Source: CAYUIG01 sp964444685 (lineage in GTDB: Bacteria > Gemmatimonadota > Gemmatimonadetes > Longimicrobiales > RSA9). From it: 64,000 bases of DNA. The notes beneath the pieces are model-generated. The model ran no database searches and had not been told where the DNA came from. It was given only the letters and a program-made list of their open reading frames with translations. Positions within the stretch are counted from its first letter, which is position 1. Each line of letters begins with the position of its first letter. Positions 1 to 7,850 of the stretch are shown here, piece by piece. Both the position numbers and the translations under genes were made by a program. The stretch spans positions 55,386 to 119,385 of the forward strand of contig CAYUIG010000003.1 of the NCBI GenBank assembly GCA_964444685.1, read 5' to 3'.

Positions 1-64
1 TCCGGAGGACGGGTATGAAGCCGCGCGCACCCGAGGAAGGGGGCGCGCCCGCACCGGAGGCGAA

Positions 65-409
65 GTGGAAGGACCCGTCGATCTTTCGAATCCGCAGGAC
101 GTCGTGCGCGTGCTGGCCGCGCTCTCGGATGTGAACCGCTTCCGCATCGTGGAGCTGCTCTCAGCCGACGGCGTGGAGCTGTCCTGCCGCGCGATCAGCG
201 GATCGCTCGGGCTCTCGCCCTCGCTGCTCTCGCATCACCTGTCCGTGCTCGAGGACGCCGGCCTCATCGACAGGCGACGCAACGGACTCTGGACGCTCAA
301 CCGCCTGCGACGCGACGAGCTCCGCCGTCGTCTCGCAGCTCTCCACCGCATCGTCCGCCTCGAATCCGATACCGCGACGGTCGAGGTCGATCCGCCTCCC
401 GCCGCCTGA
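65..409 (+). CDS. ArsR-family winged-helix transcriptional regulator
   Basis: A 114-residue protein that is almost entirely one winged-helix fold of the ArsR/SmtB type. The N-terminal stretch PQDVVRVLAALSDVNRFRIV is the usual ArsR dimer and first-helix region. SCRAISGSLGLSPSLLSHHL (about residues 40-60) is the recognition helix, followed by an EDAGLIDRRRNGLW wing. There is no CVC metal motif, so it is probably not a classical arsenic or zinc sensor; the effector is unknown. The start is GTG at 65, just after GGAGG at 56-60, but the frame is open to the window edge, so an upstream start cannot be excluded. It ends 34 bases before a co-directional symporter, so control of that transporter is a reasonable inference. 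Confidence 0.8.
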   Translation: MEGPVDLSNPQDVVRVLAALSDVNRFRIVELLSADGVELSCRAISGSLGLSPSLLSHHLSVLEDAGLIDRRRNGLWTLNRLRRDELRRRLAALHRIVRLESDTATVEVDPPPAA

Positions 410-443
410 ACACCTTCCAGACAACACAGCCAACGGAGACCGT

Positions 444-1814
444 ATGAGCGCGGACCGCGACGGACGCCGGGGAGTTCCCCTGCACACCAAGATCCTGACC
501 GGCCTCGTCCTCGGCGCGGGCGCGGGCGTATACGCCAACTACATGTGGGGCGGCACCAACGCGCTCGACTGGGCGATCAACAACATCGCGACACCGATCG
601 GCCAGGTCTTCCTGCGCATGCTGTTCATGGTGGTGGTGCCGCTCGTCTTCACCACGCTCACGCTCGGCGTCGCTACGCTCGGCGACCTCCGCAAGCTCGG
701 CCGCGTCGGCGGGAAGACGCTCGGCTTCTTCATCGTCACCACCGGCTTCGCAGCCGCGCTCGGACTCCTGCTCGTCAACGTCATGAAGCCGGGGCTCGGC
801 CTCGACCCTGCCGTGCGCGATGGGCTGCTCGCCCAGTACTCCGATCAGGCCGCCGCCACCGTACAGGCCGCCGGCAGCACGGGCTTCGGCATCAATACGT
901 TCGTCTCGATCGTACCGCGCAACGTCGTGCAGTCGATGGCGAACTTCGAGATGCTCGGCATCATCTTCTTCTCCCTCATGTTCGGCATCGCGCTCACCCG
1001 CCTGCCCGAGAACCTCTCGTCCCCGGTGCTCAAGGTGCTCGAAGGTGTCGCACATGCGGTGATCGAGATCATCGGCTTCGCGATGAAGCTCGCACCCTAC
1101 GGCGTCTTCGGCCTCATCTTCGCCGTCACCGCGCGCTTCGGCTGGGACGTGCTCCAGTCCCTGCTCATGTACGTGATCATGGTGCTGGTCGGCCTGATCA
1201 TCCATCAGATCGTCACACTTCCGCTCATCGCACGCGCAGCCGCCGGCATCGGATTCCGCGAGTTGTTCCGGAAGGCCCGTTACATGATGATCACGGCCTT
1301 CTCCACCTCCAGCTCCAACGCGACACTGCCCACGACGCTGCGCACCTCCGTCGAGGAGTTCGGCGTGCCGCCGCAGATCGCCGGCTTCGTCATTCCGCTC
1401 GGCGCGACGATGAACATGAACGGCACCGCCCTCTTCGAGGGCATGACCGTCCTGTTCCTTGCCCAGGTGTTCGGTGTCGACCTGTCGCTCGGCATGCAGG
1501 CGATCGTCGTCGTCATGGCAATCATCACCGCCATCGGCGCGGCCGGTGTGCCCAGCGGCTCGATTCCGCTGCTCGTCATGGTGCTCATGATGGTGGGCGT
1601 GCCAGGCGAGGGGATCGCGCTGATCCTCGGCGTGGACCGCATCCTCGACATGGCCCGCACCGTCCCCAACGTCACCGGCGACCTGATCACCTCGATCTTC
1701 GTCGCCAAGTCCGAGGGCTACGAGCTGGTGCCGGCCACTGCGCCGGACTTCTCCACCGAAGCTGCGCTGGAAGTTGAGGTGCCGCCGGAACCGCCCGTGA
1801 CGGCCGGCGGCTGA
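444..1814 (+). CDS. Dicarboxylate/amino acid:cation symporter (DAACS/SLC1 family)
   Basis: A 456-residue inner-membrane secondary transporter of the GltP/DctA family, which couples uptake of acidic amino acids or C4-dicarboxylates to Na+ or H+. Two family signatures are visible. The serine-rich re-entrant loop STSSSNATLP lies near residues 286-296. NMNGTALFEG near residue 323 corresponds to the NMDGT cation/substrate motif, with Asp replaced by Asn. VPSGSIPLLV near residue 370 is the second hairpin. Length fits the family (about 420-450). The start ATG is preceded by GGAG five bases upstream. The C-terminal tail is acidic and proline-rich. Substrate cannot be fixed from sequence; the Asn in the NMDGT position is worth noting because that Asp is normally near-invariant in glutamate transporters. 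Confidence 0.9.
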   Translation: MSADRDGRRGVPLHTKILTGLVLGAGAGVYANYMWGGTNALDWAINNIATPIGQVFLRMLFMVVVPLVFTTLTLGVATLGDLRKLGRVGGKTLGFFIVTTGFAAALGLLLVNVMKPGLGLDPAVRDGLLAQYSDQAAATVQAAGSTGFGINTFVSIVPRNVVQSMANFEMLGIIFFSLMFGIALTRLPENLSSPVLKVLEGVAHAVIEIIGFAMKLAPYGVFGLIFAVTARFGWDVLQSLLMYVIMVLVGLIIHQIVTLPLIARAAAGIGFRELFRKARYMMITAFSTSSSNATLPTTLRTSVEEFGVPPQIAGFVIPLGATMNMNGTALFEGMTVLFLAQVFGVDLSLGMQAIVVVMAIITAIGAAGVPSGSIPLLVMVLMMVGVPGEGIALILGVDRILDMARTVPNVTGDLITSIFVAKSEGYELVPATAPDFSTEAALEVEVPPEPPVTAGG

Positions 1815-1910
1815 TACTGCGGGGGCGGGGGCGGGCGAGACGGGAACTGCGGGGGCAGGGGCGGGCGAGAGCGCGGGCGAGAAGGGAACGGCGGGTGGTC
1901 CCCGCGGGTG
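1815..1910. repeat. G-rich tandem repeat before a scaffold gap
   Basis: Directly after the symporter stop, a unit of about 30 bases beginning AACTGCGGGGGC and containing GGGGCGGGCGAGA is repeated, with a third degenerate part (GGGCGAGAAGGGAAC). The plus strand carries several runs of three to five G spaced by one or two bases, so G-quadruplex formation is possible. The repeat stops at a run of exactly 100 N, so its true length is unknown; repeats of this kind commonly break assemblies. Confidence 0.7.
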
Positions 1911-2010
1911 NNNNNNNNNNNNNNNNNNNNNNNNNNNNNNNNNNNNNNNNNNNNNNNNNNNNNNNNNNNNNNNNNNNNNNNNNNNNNNNNNNNNNNNNNN
2001 NNNNNNNNNN
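1911..2010. other. Scaffold gap of 100 N
   Basis: Exactly 100 unresolved bases, the conventional placeholder for a gap of unknown size. It is flanked by G-rich tandem repeats on the left and by a 41-bp direct repeat on the right, so more repeat units are probably missing. Confidence 0.98.
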
Positions 2011-2184
2011 CGCGTCGGCTCTGTTCGCGGGAAGTGTGGGTGCTCGGACCACGCGTCGGCTCTGTTGGCGGGAAGTGTGGGTGGATCCAGCCGACGAGGC
2101 CGGCTGCGCCTCGATGCGTGACGGTCGGTCCAGGATCGGCGACGGTCGCGCCGTCGAGCACCAACAATTCCCGCGAACAGAGCC
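2011..2184. repeat. 41-bp direct repeat with a distant inverted copy
   Basis: CGCGTCGGCTCTGTT[C/G]GCGGGAAGTGTGGGTG occurs at 2011-2042 and again at 2052-2083, a period of 41 bases with one difference. Its core GGCTCTGTTCGCGGGAA (2017-2033) is present as an exact 17-base reverse complement at 2168-2184. A transcript could therefore fold the ends together. No open reading frame with protein-like composition covers the stretch. The array begins at the scaffold gap and may extend into it. Confidence 0.75.
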
Positions 2185-2224
2185 CGATGCGTTCGGGAGA
2201 GAATGCGTCGAAGCGCGTCCGGGA

Positions 2225-2645
2225 GCGACGAACTTCCAACGGTGACATGTCTGGATGGGACTACTGGAAGTTTGCCGCTGCATAGCGGCTCAACTTCCGT
2301 CGGAACCTCACATGCCTCGGGACCGTTGGAAGTTGACCGCTCCAGGACGGCTCAACGTCCAACAGTCCCAACCGCTCATTGCAGCATTGGAAGTTCGCCC
2401 CGCGAGGAGGCATGGCCCCCGCCGTTCGGGAGGAAGTGCTACTCCGAGCTGTGAACGCGGTAACTTACCGAAACGGAATGTCCAACTGGGACTTCGGGAA
2501 GTTCGCTGCGCCCTGGCCGGTCAAATTCCCACGCGTCGACAGGAAACCCGGAGAGCCAGGGAAGTTGACCGCCCCACGAACGGTCAACTTCCCCAAGTCC
2601 CATGGACGCATCGCGGATCTGGAAGTTCGCCGCCCCAAACCGCGC
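2225..2645. repeat. ~62-bp periodic GGAAGTT hairpin array
   Basis: The motif GGAAGTT followed by YGCCGC or GACCG recurs at 2266, 2328, 2389, 2497, 2560 and 2621. Spacings are 62, 61, 108, 63 and 61, so units are about 62 bases with one degenerate or shortened step. Several units carry the reverse-complement arm a few bases later. The best is a perfect 13-base stem, 2559-2571 with 2581-2593, around a 9-base loop. Imperfect versions lie at 2266-2298 and 2326-2362. No coding potential is seen. This occupies most of the gene-free stretch between the symporter and fumC. Confidence 0.8.
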
Positions 2646-2648
2646 TTC

Positions 2649-2775
2649 ACCCGCCGCGCGACCCGCCGTGAAAGCCCGCCGTGATAACCCGCCGTGAAAA
2701 CCCGCCGTGAAAACCCGCCGTGAGTCGCCCGCCATAAGTCGCCCGCCGTGAGTCGCCCGCCACACGTCGCCCGCG
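2649..2775. repeat. Two-block 13-14-bp minisatellite, locus 1
   Basis: About nine short units. The left block repeats ACCCGCCGTGAAA (13 bases). The right block repeats AGTCGCCCGCCGTG or a close variant (14 bases). The same two blocks in the same left-to-right order occur near 22.1 kb and 32.5 kb. The array stops about ten bases before the fumC stop codon. Open frames through it on the minus strand are low-complexity and not credible proteins. Confidence 0.85.
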
Positions 2776-2785
2776 TCACCCGAAC

Positions 2786-4180
2786 CTACCGGATGCCCGG
2801 CTCCGTCATCGGCCTCGGATCCAGGACCGCGTCGAGCTCGGTATCGGGGAGCACGCCGCGCTCACGCGCAACCTGCCGTGCGGTCTTCCCTTCCTTGAAG
2901 GCCTGCTTGGCGATCGCAGCGGCCTCGTCGTAGCCGATGCGCGGCGCGAGCGCAGTGGCGAGGGAGAGATTGCCCTCGAGCAGCTCGCGGCAGCGATCCT
3001 CGTTGGCGGTGATGTCGGACACGCACTTGTCGGCCAGCACGCGTGCGGCGGAGGCGAGCAGCGTGATGGACTGGATGAGCGCATGCGCCATGACGGGCAT
3101 CATGACGTTGAGCTCGAGGTAGCTGCCCATGCCGCCGACGGTGATGGTGGTGTGGTTCCCCATCACCTGCGCGGCCACCATGGTCACGGCCTCCGGGATG
3201 ACCGGATTGACCTTGCCGGGCATGATGCTGGACCCGGGCTGAATGGCGGGCAGCGTGATCTCGGCAAGGCCTGCACGCGGACCGCTGGCCATGAGTCGCA
3301 GGTCGTTGGCGATGCGCGTGAAGGAAACCGCGAGCGTGTTCAGCGCGCCGTGTGCCTGCACGATCGTGTCGCGCGTGCCCTGTCGCTCGAAGTGGTCGCT
3401 CGCCTCGCGGAACTCGGTGCCCGTGAGTTCGGAGATGCGTGCAATGGCGCGCGCAGCGAAATCCGGGTGCGTGTTGATGCCGGTGCCGACGGCGGTGCCG
3501 CCCAGCGGCAGCTCGGCCATGTCGGCGATGGCCTCGCGCACGCGCCGCTCGCCGTGGGTCACCTGTGCGGCGTAGCCGGCGAACTCCTGGCCCAGGCGCA
3601 CGGGTGTGGCATCCATCATGTGCGTGCGGCCGGACTTCACGATGCCGTCGAACTCGCGCGCCTTCGCGGTGAGTGCCTCGCGCAGGCGCCCCAGCGCCGG
3701 CAGCAGGTCGCGCATCATCGCCGTGCACGCGGCCACCTGCATGGCGGTCGGGATCACGTCGTTGGACGACTGCCCTGCGTTGACGTGATCGTTGGGATGA
3801 ACGCTCTTCGAACCGATCGCGTCTCCGCGGATCTGCGCGGCGCGGTTCGCGATCACCTCGTTCGCGTTCATGTTGGACGACGTGCCGCTCCCCGTCTGGA
3901 AGATGTCCAGCACGAAGTGAGTATCCAGCTTCCCGTCGATCACCTCATCGGCCGCGGCGACGATGGCATCCGCGAGCGCCGGATCGAGCAGACCGAGATC
4001 GCGGTTGGTCTCCGCCGCGGCCTTCTTGATCGTGCCGAGCGCGGCGATGAACGCGCGCGGAAAACGCAGATCGCTGATGGGGAAGTTCTCGACCGCCCGC
4101 TGCGTCTGCGCGCCCCACAGCGCATCCGCCGGCACCCGCATCTCCCCGAGTGAGTCCTTTTCGATTCTGTAATCCGTCAT
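2786..4180 (-). CDS. fumC: Class II fumarate hydratase
   Basis: A 464-residue cytosolic TCA-cycle enzyme that interconverts fumarate and malate as a homotetramer without an iron-sulfur cluster. The fumarase/aspartase signature GSSIMPGKVNP is at about residues 316-326 and supplies the active-site serine loop. GRTHMMDATPVRLGQE and TGSGTSSNMNANEV are the other two conserved regions forming the composite active site. Length matches FumC (about 460-467). The start ATG follows GAGGAAAAGGATC. Upstream lies a heptamer repeat tract separating it from a short-chain dehydrogenase on the same strand. Aspartase is less likely because of the FumC-like N-terminus (RIEKDSLGEMRVPADALWGA). Confidence 0.96.
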   Translation of the reverse strand: MTDYRIEKDSLGEMRVPADALWGAQTQRAVENFPISDLRFPRAFIAALGTIKKAAAETNRDLGLLDPALADAIVAAADEVIDGKLDTHFVLDIFQTGSGTSSNMNANEVIANRAAQIRGDAIGSKSVHPNDHVNAGQSSNDVIPTAMQVAACTAMMRDLLPALGRLREALTAKAREFDGIVKSGRTHMMDATPVRLGQEFAGYAAQVTHGERRVREAIADMAELPLGGTAVGTGINTHPDFAARAIARISELTGTEFREASDHFERQGTRDTIVQAHGALNTLAVSFTRIANDLRLMASGPRAGLAEITLPAIQPGSSIMPGKVNPVIPEAVTMVAAQVMGNHTTITVGGMGSYLELNVMMPVMAHALIQSITLLASAARVLADKCVSDITANEDRCRELLEGNLSLATALAPRIGYDEAAAIAKQAFKEGKTARQVARERGVLPDTELDAVLDPRPMTEPGIR

Positions 4181-4191
4181 GATCCTTTTCC

Positions 4192-4233
4192 TCGACTCTC
4201 GACTCCCGACTCCCGACTCCCGACTCTCGACTC
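4192..4233. repeat. Six perfect heptamer repeats YCGACTC
   Basis: Six consecutive 7-base units: TCGACTC twice, CCGACTC three times, TCGACTC once. They fill the spacer between a short-chain dehydrogenase (stop at 4238) and fumC (start at 4180). The same heptamer, on the opposite strand, recurs at 59943-59977, and a related GACTCCA heptamer builds the hairpins near 20.1 and 54.2 kb. Confidence 0.9.
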
Positions 4234-4237
4234 CGTG

Positions 4238-4924
4238 CTATTTCCGCGGCGGCCGTGACGGCCGCACCTCGATCCGGCTGGGCAGTGTGCGCTCGGGCAT
4301 GCGCAGCAGATCCACGACGATCTGTCCGATGTCTTCCGGCTGGATCATCCACGACTCGTCCGCGCCGCGCGGGCGGAACTCGGACGAAACGCTGCCGGGC
4401 ATGATGTAGGACACGCGGATGCCGTCGTAGCGCACCTCCTGCATGAGCGCCTCGCTGAAGCCGATGAGCCCGTGCTTGCTGGCGTTGTACGCCGCGCCGC
4501 CGGGGAACGCGTTCTTCCCCGCGAGACTCCCGATGTTCATGACCCAGCCGCCGCCGGCCGCGCGCAGGTGCGGGATCGCGTAGTGCGTGCAGTAGAAGAC
4601 GCCGCTCAGGTTGGTGCCGATGACGGTGTCCCACTGATCCGGGTCCATGTCAGCTACCGGTGCGAACCGGCCCACGCCCGCGTTGTTGACGAGCACGTCC
4701 AGCCGCCCGAAATGCGCAACGGTCTGGGCAATCATGCGCTCGCAGTCCTCACGCCGTCGCACATCGCCCACGATCCCGAGGGCGCCGAGCCCGTGCGCTG
4801 CGGAATCCACCGCTTCGCGCCCGCGCGCCGAGATGGCGACGCGTCCGCCCGCGCTCACGAGCGCCGACGCGATCCCGAGCCCGATCCCCTTCGATCCACC
4901 CGTAACCAGCGCTACGACATCCAT
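4238..4924 (-). CDS. Short-chain dehydrogenase/reductase (classical SDR)
   Basis: A 228-residue cytosolic NAD(P)-dependent oxidoreductase of the classical SDR fold. The cofactor motif GGSKGIGLG is at residues 9-17 and NNAG at about 83-86. The catalytic YNASKHG (YxxxK) is near residue 149. FYCTHYAIPHLRAAGGGWVMNIGS resembles the 3-oxoacyl-ACP reductase and sepiapterin-reductase group. The substrate cannot be assigned. The gene is co-directional with fumC across a 57-base repeat-filled spacer, and divergent from a second SDR at 5001 with only 76 bases between the starts. Confidence 0.88.
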   Translation of the reverse strand: MDVVALVTGGSKGIGLGIASALVSAGGRVAISARGREAVDSAAHGLGALGIVGDVRRREDCERMIAQTVAHFGRLDVLVNNAGVGRFAPVADMDPDQWDTVIGTNLSGVFYCTHYAIPHLRAAGGGWVMNIGSLAGKNAFPGGAAYNASKHGLIGFSEALMQEVRYDGIRVSYIMPGSVSSEFRPRGADESWMIQPEDIGQIVVDLLRMPERTLPSRIEVRPSRPPRK

Positions 4925-5000
4925 CCTGCCTCCTGCCGAGAAAGCAAAGCACCGAACCTTATTGCTTATGTCACCGGGCCGCCACTACCCTGTGCTTCCC

Positions 5001-5717
5001 ATGGAAGTCACCGGCAGGGTCGCACTCGTTACAGGCGGCGCGCACCGCGTCGGCCGCGCACTGGTCCTCGGGCTCGCGCGTGCGGGCGCCGACATCGTGC
5101 TGCACTACCACAGCTCGGAGTCGGCCGCCGCCGCGACGGCGGAGGAGGTACGCGCGCTGGGACGGCGCGTCGTCGCCTTGCAGGCGGATCTTTCGAATGC
5201 CGATGAGATCGACGCGCTCGTCGATGCCGCAGCGAAGGCATTCGGAAGGCTGGACATCCTCGTGAACAGCGCGTCGGTGTTCGAGAGTGCGCCGCTCGAG
5301 GAGATCAGCGCAGAGGACTGGGACCGCGTGATGGCGATCAACCTGCGCGCACCCTTCCTGCTGTCGCGCGCCGCCGCACCGCATCTGCGAGCGGATGGGG
5401 GCGGCGTGATCGTAAACATCGCGGACCTGTCGGCGCTCCAGGCGTGGCCGAGCTACGCGCACCACGCGGTGTCGAAGGCGGGACTGGTGCAGCTGACGCG
5501 CGTCCTCGCGCGCGCGCTCGCGCCGGAGGTGCGCACCGGCTGCATCCTGCCGGGCACGGTGTTGCCGCCGCCCGGCCACGATGACGGCCAGGAGCGGCGG
5601 ATCACGGAACGGGCCGGTGAGCCGGAGGACGTGGTGCGCGCGCTGCTGTACCTCGTCGCCAGTGATTTCGTGACGGGGGAATCCCTCGTGGTGGACGGCG
5701 GAAGGATGCTGCTCTAG
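5001..5717 (+). CDS. SDR-family protein, pteridine-reductase-like, atypical active site
   Basis: A 238-residue Rossmann-fold protein starting at the ATG that gives MEVTGRVALVTGGAHRVGRA. The GGAHRVG cofactor loop resembles pteridine reductases and FolM. VNSASVFE replaces the usual NNAG. At the catalytic site the sequence is SYAHHAVSKAG: the lysine is present but His sits four residues before it, where classical SDRs have Tyr, and a Tyr lies seven before the lysine (Y-x6-K, the spacing of divergent FabI-type SDRs). So either the Tyr role is moved or the chemistry is altered. It ends 17 bases before a penicillin-binding protein and is probably co-transcribed with it. Function is inferred only to the family level. 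Confidence 0.8.
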   Translation: MEVTGRVALVTGGAHRVGRALVLGLARAGADIVLHYHSSESAAAATAEEVRALGRRVVALQADLSNADEIDALVDAAAKAFGRLDILVNSASVFESAPLEEISAEDWDRVMAINLRAPFLLSRAAAPHLRADGGGVIVNIADLSALQAWPSYAHHAVSKAGLVQLTRVLARALAPEVRTGCILPGTVLPPPGHDDGQERRITERAGEPEDVVRALLYLVASDFVTGESLVVDGGRMLL

Positions 5718-5734
5718 CGGTGTACAAGCCGCCC

Positions 5735-7780
5735 ATGAGCAAGCAGATCCTGGGCGCCGCCGCCCTTACGGCGGTGCTGGCCGGTTGCGGTCCGGGCCTG
5801 GATTGTCCGCCGCTGGATGCCTTCATGGACTACCGACCGCCCGAGGCGACGCGCGTGTACGCCGCGGACGGTTCCCTCCTTGCCGACCTCTCCCCCGAGC
5901 GGCGCACGGTCGTCGAGCTGCGCGACATGCCGGTGGCGGTGCGCGACGGCTTCGTCGCGGTCGAGGACCGCCGCTTCTGGCGGCACGGCGGCGTGGACTA
6001 CCGCGGTGTGGTGCGCGCGATGGCGGTGAACGTGAAGTCGCTGTCGTTCGCGGAGGGGTTCAGCACGATCACGATGCAGCTCGCGCGCAACGTATTCCCC
6101 GAGGAGCTGCCGCGCGGCGACAAGCTGCGCCGCAAGATGTGCGAGATCGATCTCGCCGGTGACATCGAGGACGCGCTCGACAAGCCGGAGATCCTGAAGC
6201 GCTACATCAACCAGGTGTACATGGGCGACGGGCGCTACGGCATCGAGGAGGCGTCGCGTTCGTACTTCGGCAAGCCCGCGCGCGAGCTGAGCCTGCCCGA
6301 GGCCGCGCTGCTCGTCGGCATCGTCAAGAACCCGGAGGGCTACAACCCACGCAAGAACCGCGTGCGCGCGGTGCAGCGCCGCAACACGGTGCTGGAAGTG
6401 ATGGCGCGCGAGGGCGTGATCACGCAGGAGGAAGCGGATGCCGCGAAGGCGGCGCCGCTGAAGCTCGCCGACCCGATCGATGGCGCGGGCGCGGCGCCGT
6501 GGTTCGTGGCCGCGGTGCGCGAGGAGCTGCGCGAACGCTTCGGCTCGGAAGCGCACGTGCAGGGGCTGCGCGTGCACACGAGCCTGGATCCGGACATTCA
6601 GCGCGCCGCACGCGAAGCACTGGTCGAGCGGATCCGGAAGATCGAAGCGGGCGAGATCGGCCGCTACGAACATCCCGTTCCCGACAGTGTGCTGGCACCC
6701 GCCAACGGTGACGGCTCACCGTATCTGCAGGGCATGGTGCTCGTCATGGACAACGCGACCGGGCTGGTGCGTGCGTTCGTGGGCGGTCGCGACTTCCGTC
6801 ACTCGTCGTTCGACCGCGCATTCGATGCGCGCCGGCAGCCGGGCTCATCGTTCAAGCCGATCGTGTTCGCCGCTGCACTGCAGCAGGGCTTCACGGCGAG
6901 CACGCGCGTCGAGACGACGCCCGTCAGCATAACGAACACATCGGGCGTCGCGTGGCGGCCGGATGACCTCGTACCGGACTCGATCGAGTCGCTGCCTGCC
7001 CGCGAGGCGCTCGCCCGTTCGTCCAACAACGCGGCGATCCGCGTCGGGCAGTTCGTGGGCGAGGAGCGTGTGATCGCGATGGCGCGCACGCTCGGCCTCA
7101 CCACACCGATCCCTGCGTACCCATCGATCTTCCTGGGCGCCGCCGAGGTCATCCCCGCCGAGTTCGTGGCCGCGTACGCGACGCTCGCGAACGGCGGCTA
7201 CCGGGTGAAGCCGACGTTCATCACGCGCGTCGAGGATGCGCGCGGGAACGTGCTGTGGCAGGCCGACCTGAGGCCGGAGCCCGTGCTGGATGAAGGCGTC
7301 GCGTTCCTCACCGTGAACATGATGCGCGACGTCGTGGATCACGGCACCGGCGCATCCATCCGTCGCGCGGGCTTCCAGCACCCGGCAGCGGGCAAGACCG
7401 GTACGACGAACGACGCGAAGGACCTGTGGTTCGTCGGCTCGACGCCCGAGCTCACGGCCGGCGTGTGGATCGGTTTCGACACGCCGAAGGAGGTCACCGC
7501 ACGCGCCGGCGGCAGCAGTGCCGCCGCGCCAGTGTGGGCAGCGATCATGAAGGCGGCGTACGCGGACCGCCCTGCCCCGCGCGACTGGCAGCCGCCCGCG
7601 AACGTCGTGGCGATCCCGGTCGACACCGCGTCCGGCCACCCGGCCGGACCGGACTGTCCGCAGGAGCAGGTCGTGACCGAGTATTTCCTGCAGGGCACGC
7701 AGCCGCTCACCTTCTGCCCGCTCCACTCGGGCGGCAGCTTCGTGGACCGCGTCCTCCGGGGGCTGCGCCGGATCTTCTGA
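5735..7780 (+). CDS. Class A penicillin-binding protein (bifunctional), lipoprotein-like signal
   Basis: A 681-residue periplasmic enzyme that polymerises and cross-links peptidoglycan. The GT51 glycosyltransferase domain shows EDRRFWRHGGVDYRG near residue 77 (catalytic Glu), then GFSTITMQLARN and ILKRYINQVYMG. The transpeptidase domain has SSFK (about 371), SNN (about 430) and KTGT (about 553). The start at 5735 is preferred over GTG 5720 because it gives MSKQILGAAALTAVLAGCG, a lipoprotein signal with lipobox LAGC. Class A enzymes are normally anchored by a transmembrane helix, so a lipid anchor would be unusual. The GT motif has Phe where GGSTITQQ normally has Gly, and Met for the first Gln. 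A C-terminal tail carries two cysteines (GPDCP, FCPLH). Confidence 0.9.
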   Translation: MSKQILGAAALTAVLAGCGPGLDCPPLDAFMDYRPPEATRVYAADGSLLADLSPERRTVVELRDMPVAVRDGFVAVEDRRFWRHGGVDYRGVVRAMAVNVKSLSFAEGFSTITMQLARNVFPEELPRGDKLRRKMCEIDLAGDIEDALDKPEILKRYINQVYMGDGRYGIEEASRSYFGKPARELSLPEAALLVGIVKNPEGYNPRKNRVRAVQRRNTVLEVMAREGVITQEEADAAKAAPLKLADPIDGAGAAPWFVAAVREELRERFGSEAHVQGLRVHTSLDPDIQRAAREALVERIRKIEAGEIGRYEHPVPDSVLAPANGDGSPYLQGMVLVMDNATGLVRAFVGGRDFRHSSFDRAFDARRQPGSSFKPIVFAAALQQGFTASTRVETTPVSITNTSGVAWRPDDLVPDSIESLPAREALARSSNNAAIRVGQFVGEERVIAMARTLGLTTPIPAYPSIFLGAAEVIPAEFVAAYATLANGGYRVKPTFITRVEDARGNVLWQADLRPEPVLDEGVAFLTVNMMRDVVDHGTGASIRRAGFQHPAAGKTGTTNDAKDLWFVGSTPELTAGVWIGFDTPKEVTARAGGSSAAAPVWAAIMKAAYADRPAPRDWQPPANVVAIPVDTASGHPAGPDCPQEQVVTEYFLQGTQPLTFCPLHSGGSFVDRVLRGLRRIF

Positions 7781-7850
7781 AGCGTCGCTCTGGCGTCGGC
7801 ATGGTGCGAGGTCGTACTATTGAGCCCTCCTCCCCGGGACTGGTTCGATC

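Noticed and set aside
2225..2645. CRISPR array
   Set aside because: The ~62-base periodicity comes from short diverged hairpin motifs, not from identical 23-40-base repeats with unique spacers, and there are no cas genes in the window.
2439..2779. Minus-strand open frames through the minisatellite with a GGRLTAGDLWRAT-like repeating peptide
   Set aside because: They follow the DNA repeat period in several frames at once, lack a ribosome site and do not fit the A(D/N)LXX pattern of pentapeptide-repeat proteins. They are by-products of the repeat.
3083..4153. Long plus-strand open frame opposite fumC
   Set aside because: It is the complement of a well-conserved gene, has a His/Arg-rich composition typical of GC-rich shadow frames, and matches no fold.
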